8,913 nt of DNA, taken from positions 1-8,913 of the forward strand of contig JAPWVA010000028.1 of NCBI GenBank assembly GCA_028275245.1, given 5' to 3'. Source of the DNA: Actinomycetota bacterium (GTDB taxonomy: Bacteria > Actinomycetota > Geothermincolia > Geothermincolales > RBG-13-55-18). Under the pieces are notes generated by a model. That model searched no databases and was not told the origin of the DNA. It worked only from the letters and a program-made list of their open reading frames with translations. Shown here in pieces: positions 4,914 through 8,913 of the stretch (positions are counted from its first letter, which is position 1; every line of letters begins with the position of its first letter). A program made the translations under genes and the position numbers.

Positions 4914-7082
4914 TCATGAGCCGGTCCCCACCGCGGGGGCCGGGTAAAACCGGTAGAGCTCCACCGAGTAGGAGTAAAGGGTGCGCCGGTGGGGCCTCCT
5001 GTCGAAGGTCTTCTCCACCATCAGCTCCCGGCACCACCACCTGCCCACTTTCTCCACCCCCACTCCACCGGTCAAAGGGGGCACCGGCCCGGACATGGAG
5101 GGCCTCCAGAGGAGATAGACTTCCCTCTCTCCCCAGCCCAGGTCGCGGAGCAACTCCCCGAACTCCCCTTTCGAAAGGCGGGAATTGTCCATGAGCCAGG
5201 CATTCTCCACCCCGAAGAAGGAGCGCATAGGCGGGCCAAAGAGGTCCCCCAGATGAAAGTCCATAAGCACCACTGACCCTGGCCCCGCCGCCTCCGCCAC
5301 CTCGCGGCAAAGCTCAAGCTGGTTCCCCCCCTCCGAAAGCCCCACCGCCGGAAGGGAGGCATGGAAGAAGTAGAGGACGAGGTAAAAAAGGGCCAGGGCG
5401 GCGGCCAGGCGGCCGGGGAAGTGGGGCCGAGATAGCTTTCCGAAGAGCCTGGAAGACCATCCCTCCATCTCCTTCAGGGCCATGCCCGTCGCCAGTAGGC
5501 CGAAGGGGAGGGCGACGGGAACCAGGCGCCGCATGGTGAGCATGTGGATGGGGGTACAGTGCAGGTCGTAGGAGTAGAAGAGGACGAAGGCCCACCCCAC
5601 CAAGCCCAAAAAGATCGACCCCGGGGGACGGCGGCAGGAGAGCCAAACGGCGAATCCCGCATAGACCAAGACCAACCCTAAGGTGGAGAGATACCATCCC
5701 CAACGCAGAAAGGCCTGGGTGGAGTAAGTGCTCCCCTTCGAAGGATTGATCTCCCCGAACCAGGCCTCCGGCGAGGGCTTCCCGGGCCGGATCGCGTATA
5801 GGTAAAGGAAGGAAGCGAAAGCGATTCCCCACACCAGCAGGGAAATGACTTGGCCTGTCACCCTCCGCCTTCTTTCCGTCCAAAACCCCGACCATCTCGC
5901 CCTGAGAAGATCCGCCGCCAGGCCCAACACCAGGGCCGTTCCCAGGAAAACCAGGAGCATCCTCACATGTCCCCGGAAGGTCAACCAGGTCTCGTAAAAA
6001 TAAGGTCGGGAGAAGAACCACCCCACCAGAGTGGCCACGCCGAAACCCCCTAGGCAAAAGAGCAGGTAAAAAAGGTCGGTGGCGGTCATCCTTCTCGCGA
6101 GCCTTCTTCCCAGGGCGAAGAGCAAGAGGGGCACAAGAAAAAGGATGAAATCCAGCCGGCAGAGGAAGCACAAGGAAACGAAGAAGGCGGAGGCAGCCGC
6201 CTCCCGGGTCCCCGCCCGGAGCCCGTCCTCATCTCGGGCAGCCCCTCCTGGCCCTAACCAGGCGCAGACGGCGAGGGAGGCCGCCATGAGCAGGAACAAA
6301 TTCATCATCTCCGAGGTGGTGTACTTGGAGAAGTAGGTGAAAAGGGGGCTCAGGGCGAGGAGGGTCCCTGCCGCCAGCCCCACGCGCTCCCCCAATAGCC
6401 TTCGGGCGAGCAGGTAGAAGCCCCACAGGGAGAGCACCGCCGCCCCGGTCACCGCGTAAAACATGTTCTCCCTACCCAGGAAGGCGGCGAAGAGGGCCAT
6501 GAAGGAGGGCCACAGATAATAGAACCGCGGCACCACCTCCCCCCGGGAGAAATCGGTGATGAAATAGGCCTTGTTCTCGTGGGCCTGGAAGGGGCGGTCC
6601 CGCGCATACTCGAAACTGTAGACCATGTCTCTCCTCTCGGGCGCCACCTCCCTCACCGTGGACACCTCCAAGTGGACGGAGCCCACCCTCTCCAGGTAGG
6701 CGGCGATGCAGGGATAGACCCCCACGTCCGACCAGCCGAAGACGGTCCTCCCAGGGGGTAGGGACAACAACAGTGCGACGAGCACCGCCGCCAAGGACAA
6801 GGACCAAGAAGCCCTGCTCACCCTCAGCGGTTCCGCCATGCCCCTCCTTCCCAGCGCGAAGAGCAGCGCGGTGAGGGTTGCCATGGCCGCTAGGTGTGTT
6901 CCCAAATGAAATTTCCCGGCCAGACCCAATCCGAGGGCCACCATGGCGTTGAGCCCCGCCCCTGAGGCCGCCAGGAAGAAGGGGTACTCCTCCTCCCGCA
7001 ACCGGGGCCTTAGGGCGGCTAGGAACCCCCATCCCGGGATCAGAAAGGAGGCGGTCAACGCCGCGGCTTTAAAAAGGACCAT
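4914..7082 (-). CDS. Polytopic membrane protein, probable GT-C fold (PMT/ArnT-like) glycosyltransferase
   Basis: The 722-residue protein has about 14-16 hydrophobic segments over residues 5-577 and a soluble C-terminal region of about 145 residues, the layout of GT-C glycosyltransferases that use lipid-phosphate sugar donors. The first large loop begins with FGWSDVGVYPCIAAYL, whose Asp119 is in the place of the catalytic acidic residue of the first periplasmic loop in GT-C enzymes. RFYYLWPSFMALFAAFLG (186-203) and YTTSEMMNLFLLMAA (254-268) resemble the conserved PMT/ArnT segments containing the Y-xx-SE pattern. The ATG at 7082 follows GGGAGGT with 6-nt spacing. Acceptor and donor cannot be predicted: it could modify a secreted protein, such as the propeller encoded next, or a cell-surface glycan. 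It lies 320 bases upstream of that propeller gene, which has its own promoter. The soluble C-terminus (VVLMDFHLGDLFGPPMRSF) is not a domain I can name. Confidence 0.65.
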   Translation of the reverse strand: MVLFKAAALTASFLIPGWGFLAALRPRLREEEYPFFLAASGAGLNAMVALGLGLAGKFHLGTHLAAMATLTALLFALGRRGMAEPLRVSRASWSLSLAAVLVALLLSLPPGRTVFGWSDVGVYPCIAAYLERVGSVHLEVSTVREVAPERRDMVYSFEYARDRPFQAHENKAYFITDFSRGEVVPRFYYLWPSFMALFAAFLGRENMFYAVTGAAVLSLWGFYLLARRLLGERVGLAAGTLLALSPLFTYFSKYTTSEMMNLFLLMAASLAVCAWLGPGGAARDEDGLRAGTREAAASAFFVSLCFLCRLDFILFLVPLLLFALGRRLARRMTATDLFYLLFCLGGFGVATLVGWFFSRPYFYETWLTFRGHVRMLLVFLGTALVLGLAADLLRARWSGFWTERRRRVTGQVISLLVWGIAFASFLYLYAIRPGKPSPEAWFGEINPSKGSTYSTQAFLRWGWYLSTLGLVLVYAGFAVWLSCRRPPGSIFLGLVGWAFVLFYSYDLHCTPIHMLTMRRLVPVALPFGLLATGMALKEMEGWSSRLFGKLSRPHFPGRLAAALALFYLVLYFFHASLPAVGLSEGGNQLELCREVAEAAGPGSVVLMDFHLGDLFGPPMRSFFGVENAWLMDNSRLSKGEFGELLRDLGWGEREVYLLWRPSMSGPVPPLTGGVGVEKVGRWWCRELMVEKTFDRRPHRRTLYSYSVELYRFYPAPAVGTGS

Positions 7083-7085
7083 CCC

Positions 7086-7334
7086 TTAACCTCCCTGTCT
7101 TCGCCGGGGCAAGGGTGAGACCTTGGGGTTTTCAAGGCTCATCCATAGCCGGGCCCGCGCGGCCTCCACCCGCTTCCCGCCGGTGGAATTATACAGCCAA
7201 CCTATGATGGTCTTGCTTTCCTCGAAGTCTTTCACCCTGGCGCCGCCTCCATGCCGCCAGGTGTCCCGCAACCGGGGAAAAGACGAGTCGGGCATCCTCT
7301 CCAGGGGAACGATATTGAGGTATCTTGTGTTCAT
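7086..7334 (-). CDS. Possible small hypothetical protein between cobQ and the membrane protein gene
   Basis: From the ATG at 7334 this frame encodes 82 residues, beginning MNTRYLNIVPLERM and ending in an Arg-rich tail, and stops 3 nt before the membrane protein ATG. That tight spacing and G/C at roughly 70 per cent of third positions, near that of cobQ, favour a real gene. Against it, the start has no good Shine-Dalgarno (a GGAG 12 nt away), I recognise no family, and the upstream alternative ATG at 7379 abuts a strong hairpin. It could also be a decayed remnant of a longer gene, since the frame stays open back to a stop at 7431 without a start codon. Confidence 0.3.
   Translation of the reverse strand: MNTRYLNIVPLERMPDSSFPRLRDTWRHGGGARVKDFEESKTIIGWLYNSTGGKRVEAARARLWMSLENPKVSPLPRRRQGG
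7188..7193 (-). promoter_or_regulatory. Perfect -10 hexamer upstream of the membrane protein gene
   Basis: TATAAT occurs on the minus strand in otherwise GC-rich sequence, about 105 nt before the membrane protein ATG. The hexamer 17 nt upstream (GCAAGA) is a poor -35 match, so this would need an activator or may be coincidental. If real it would start a transcript inside the doubtful small ORF and argue against that ORF being a gene. Confidence 0.25.
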
Positions 7335-7381
7335 GAAGGACGGACGCTCCAGTGGACATCCGTGCCCCCCGGCGAGCATGG

Positions 7382-7410
7382 CCCGAGAGGGAGCGATCCC
7401 TGGCCTCGGG
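7382..7410 (-). terminator. Bulged GC hairpin downstream of cobQ, terminator-like without U-tract
   Basis: On the minus strand CCCGAG, a GCC bulge, AGGGA, the loop TCGC, TCCCT and CTCGGG form 6+5 base pairs with one 3-nt bulge. It lies about 65-95 nt after the cobQ stop. No T-run follows. Like the hairpin after the propeller gene it is a likely transcript end in a GC-rich genome, and suggests cobQ and the membrane protein gene are separate units. Confidence 0.55.
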
Positions 7411-7476
7411 GTAGATCGGTCCCCCTCACGTCAGGGAAGCGGCGGACATGGTAGCACCCTTGGGTGGGGCAAGCCT

Positions 7477-8913
7477 TCACCCATGAGATCCCTCCAGGCC
7501 CAGCAGGTTGTAAACGGACTCCACGTCAAGGGATGACCTCACCGCCTCCGCCAGCCGCTTGAGCCTTTCTTCCCTCAATCGATTCCATGCTGGGCTTGAG
7601 TCGTCAACCGCCCTACCGACTCCCCCCAGTGCCCCCAGGAATCCCCGGCGTACCAGGGGGTCGTCGAAGAGCCCGTGCAGATAGCATCCGAAAACTGGCA
7701 AGTCCTCCCTCATAGCCCCCTCCGGGATCTCGGTTCTGCGTCCTCCCCGCTCCAAGATTACCAGGGGTTGACTCCCGAACACGGTGGATATACCCATATG
7801 TATCTCGTAGGCTTCGAAGGTCGGTGTCTCCCTTCCTATACCGAGGCAAGGGACGGTTTTGTGGGCCGCAGCCCTCACCCGGTAGATCGCCTTCTCGGAG
7901 GTCATCTCCGTGATTAGGGGAAGGAGCCCCAATCCTTCCACCTCCCTCAGCCCCGACTCCACCGCCAGGGGGTCCCTCACCGCGAATCCCAGCATCTGGT
8001 AGCCGCCACAGATCCCGATGACCACCTTCCGGTTGATCGCTGCCCCCAGGATGGCGTGGTCCAAGCCCCTTTCCCTCAAGAAGCGCAGGTCCTCCGCCGT
8101 GTTCTTGGTGCCGGGGATTATGATGGCGTCTGCCCCCTCCAGGTCCCGGGGGTAGGTAGCATACACCACCCTAACGCCCTTTTCCGCTTCCAGGGGTTGG
8201 AAATCGGTGGCGTTGGAAAGGCGCGGCAGGCGCAGCACCGCCACCTTGATCTCACGCCCCGTGCCTTCCTCCCGATGAGCGGCGCCAGGGCTCCCCCTAA
8301 CCCTCTCCTCAAGGCCCATCGAGTCTTCCTCGTCCAGTCCCAGGTTATGAAGGAATGGCACTACCCCCAACACCGGGATCCCTGTCCGGCGCTCTAGCAT
8401 GTCCAGCCCGTCCCTCAGAAGCCGAGGGTCACCCCGAAACTGATTGATGATCACGCCGCGTACGAGCTCCCTCTGCCTTCTTGGTAAGAGCTCCAGGGTG
8501 CCCACCACCGAGGCGAAGACCCCGCCCCGGTCGATGTCCGCTACCAAGAGGACCGGGGCGCCCACCGCCTGGGCCAATGCCATGTTGGCCATGTCCCGGT
8601 GGGCCAGGTTTATCTCCGCCGGGCTGCCCGCCCCCTCGATGATCACCACCTGGAATCGACTCCTGAGTCTCTCCAAGGCAGCGAGAACACGGGGGAAGAG
8701 TTCGTCCCTCATCCGGTAATATTCATCCGCGGTGTAAGTCCCCTCCGGCTTGCCCTCCAACACCAGCTGACTCCTCGCGTCCCCGGAAGGTTTGAGAAGG
8801 ATGGGGTTCATATCGGTGTGGGGTTCAATGCCCGCGGCCTGGGCCTGCAAAGCCTGGGCCCTGCTTATCTCGCCGCCCTCTGGGGTGACCCAGGAATTGA
8901 GGGACATGTTCTG
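7477..8913 (-). CDS. cobQ: Cobyric acid synthase (glutamine-hydrolysing), lacking its N-terminal end at the window edge
   Basis: CobQ/CbiP amidates four carboxylates of adenosylcobyrinic acid a,c-diamide using glutamine and ATP in cobalamin synthesis. The frame is open to base 8913; 478 residues are visible and start QNMSLNSWVTPEGGEISRAQ, a conserved segment that follows the P-loop in CobQ, so only some tens of residues are missing. Counting from that Met, the dethiobiotin-synthetase-like domain shows PHTDMNPILLKPSGD (29-43), VIIEGAGSPAEINL (88-101) and ADIDRGGVFAS (123-133). The glutamine amidotransferase domain shows IIIPGTKNT (262-270), GICGGYQMLG with the catalytic Cys300, YEIHMG (367-372) and GCYLHGLFDD with His411. 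All visible key residues are intact, so the enzyme should be functional. The Met at 8907 is internal, not the start. The family is unambiguous; CbiP is the same function under the anaerobic-pathway name. Confidence 0.95.
   Translation of the reverse strand, partial: QNMSLNSWVTPEGGEISRAQALQAQAAGIEPHTDMNPILLKPSGDARSQLVLEGKPEGTYTADEYYRMRDELFPRVLAALERLRSRFQVVIIEGAGSPAEINLAHRDMANMALAQAVGAPVLLVADIDRGGVFASVVGTLELLPRRQRELVRGVIINQFRGDPRLLRDGLDMLERRTGIPVLGVVPFLHNLGLDEEDSMGLEERVRGSPGAAHREEGTGREIKVAVLRLPRLSNATDFQPLEAEKGVRVVYATYPRDLEGADAIIIPGTKNTAEDLRFLRERGLDHAILGAAINRKVVIGICGGYQMLGFAVRDPLAVESGLREVEGLGLLPLITEMTSEKAIYRVRAAAHKTVPCLGIGRETPTFEAYEIHMGISTVFGSQPLVILERGGRRTEIPEGAMREDLPVFGCYLHGLFDDPLVRRGFLGALGGVGRAVDDSSPAWNRLREERLKRLAEAVRSSLDVESVYNLLGLEGSHG

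Noticed and set aside
7455..7466. Short CACCC-TT-GGGTG inverted repeat just after cobQ
   Set aside because: Five base pairs with a 2-nt loop cannot fold as a stable hairpin; the larger hairpin at 7382-7410 is the better terminator candidate.
8444..8719. 91-codon plus-strand frame inside cobQ
   Set aside because: Antisense to a region encoding conserved CobQ motifs; no independent evidence of coding.

Overview
This is a GC-rich bacterial window in which every convincing gene lies on the minus strand, so it reads from right to left. Gene style fits an uncultured, probably actinobacterial lineage: purine-rich Shine-Dalgarno sites, high G/C at third codon positions, a secreted PQQ-type propeller with 'YFAEGYTGEGF' modules, and cobalamin genes beside energy-coupling-factor (ECF) transporter genes. 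The taxon is a low-confidence inference; no rRNA or marker gene is present.

Right part (8913 to 7083). The window opens inside cobQ, cobyric acid synthase, which amidates the corrin ring late in cobalamin synthesis; only its first few dozen residues are missing. A strong bulged hairpin lies downstream of it. A roughly 390-base stretch follows that holds at most one weak small ORF and a possible -10 box.

Middle (7082 to 2668). A 722-residue polytopic membrane protein resembles GT-C fold (PMT/ArnT-like) glycosyltransferases. It is followed by an AT-rich promoter island with inverted repeats and an approximately 250-nt GC-rich leader. The leader precedes a secreted eight-bladed PQQ-like beta-propeller protein that ends in two 109-residue repeats sharing a 64-bp identical DNA block. 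A 9-bp-stem hairpin lies beyond its stop.

Left part (2354 to 1). A compact operon contains a membrane-anchored protein with an extracellular DUF4430 (transcobalamin-like) domain plus about 240 uncharacterised residues, then an ECF transporter T component (CbiQ/EcfT family) starting 2 nt after it, then the ATPase (CbiO/EcfA) 13 nt later, cut by the window edge. With cobQ about 5 kb upstream on the same strand, the simplest reading is a corrinoid or cobalt ECF importer in which the DUF4430 protein is an accessory extracellular binding factor. No S component or CbiM/CbiN homologue is visible, and no cobalamin riboswitch was recognised before the operon, so the substrate is inferred. The glycosyltransferase and propeller genes have no evident link to corrinoid metabolism and separate cobQ from the transporter.
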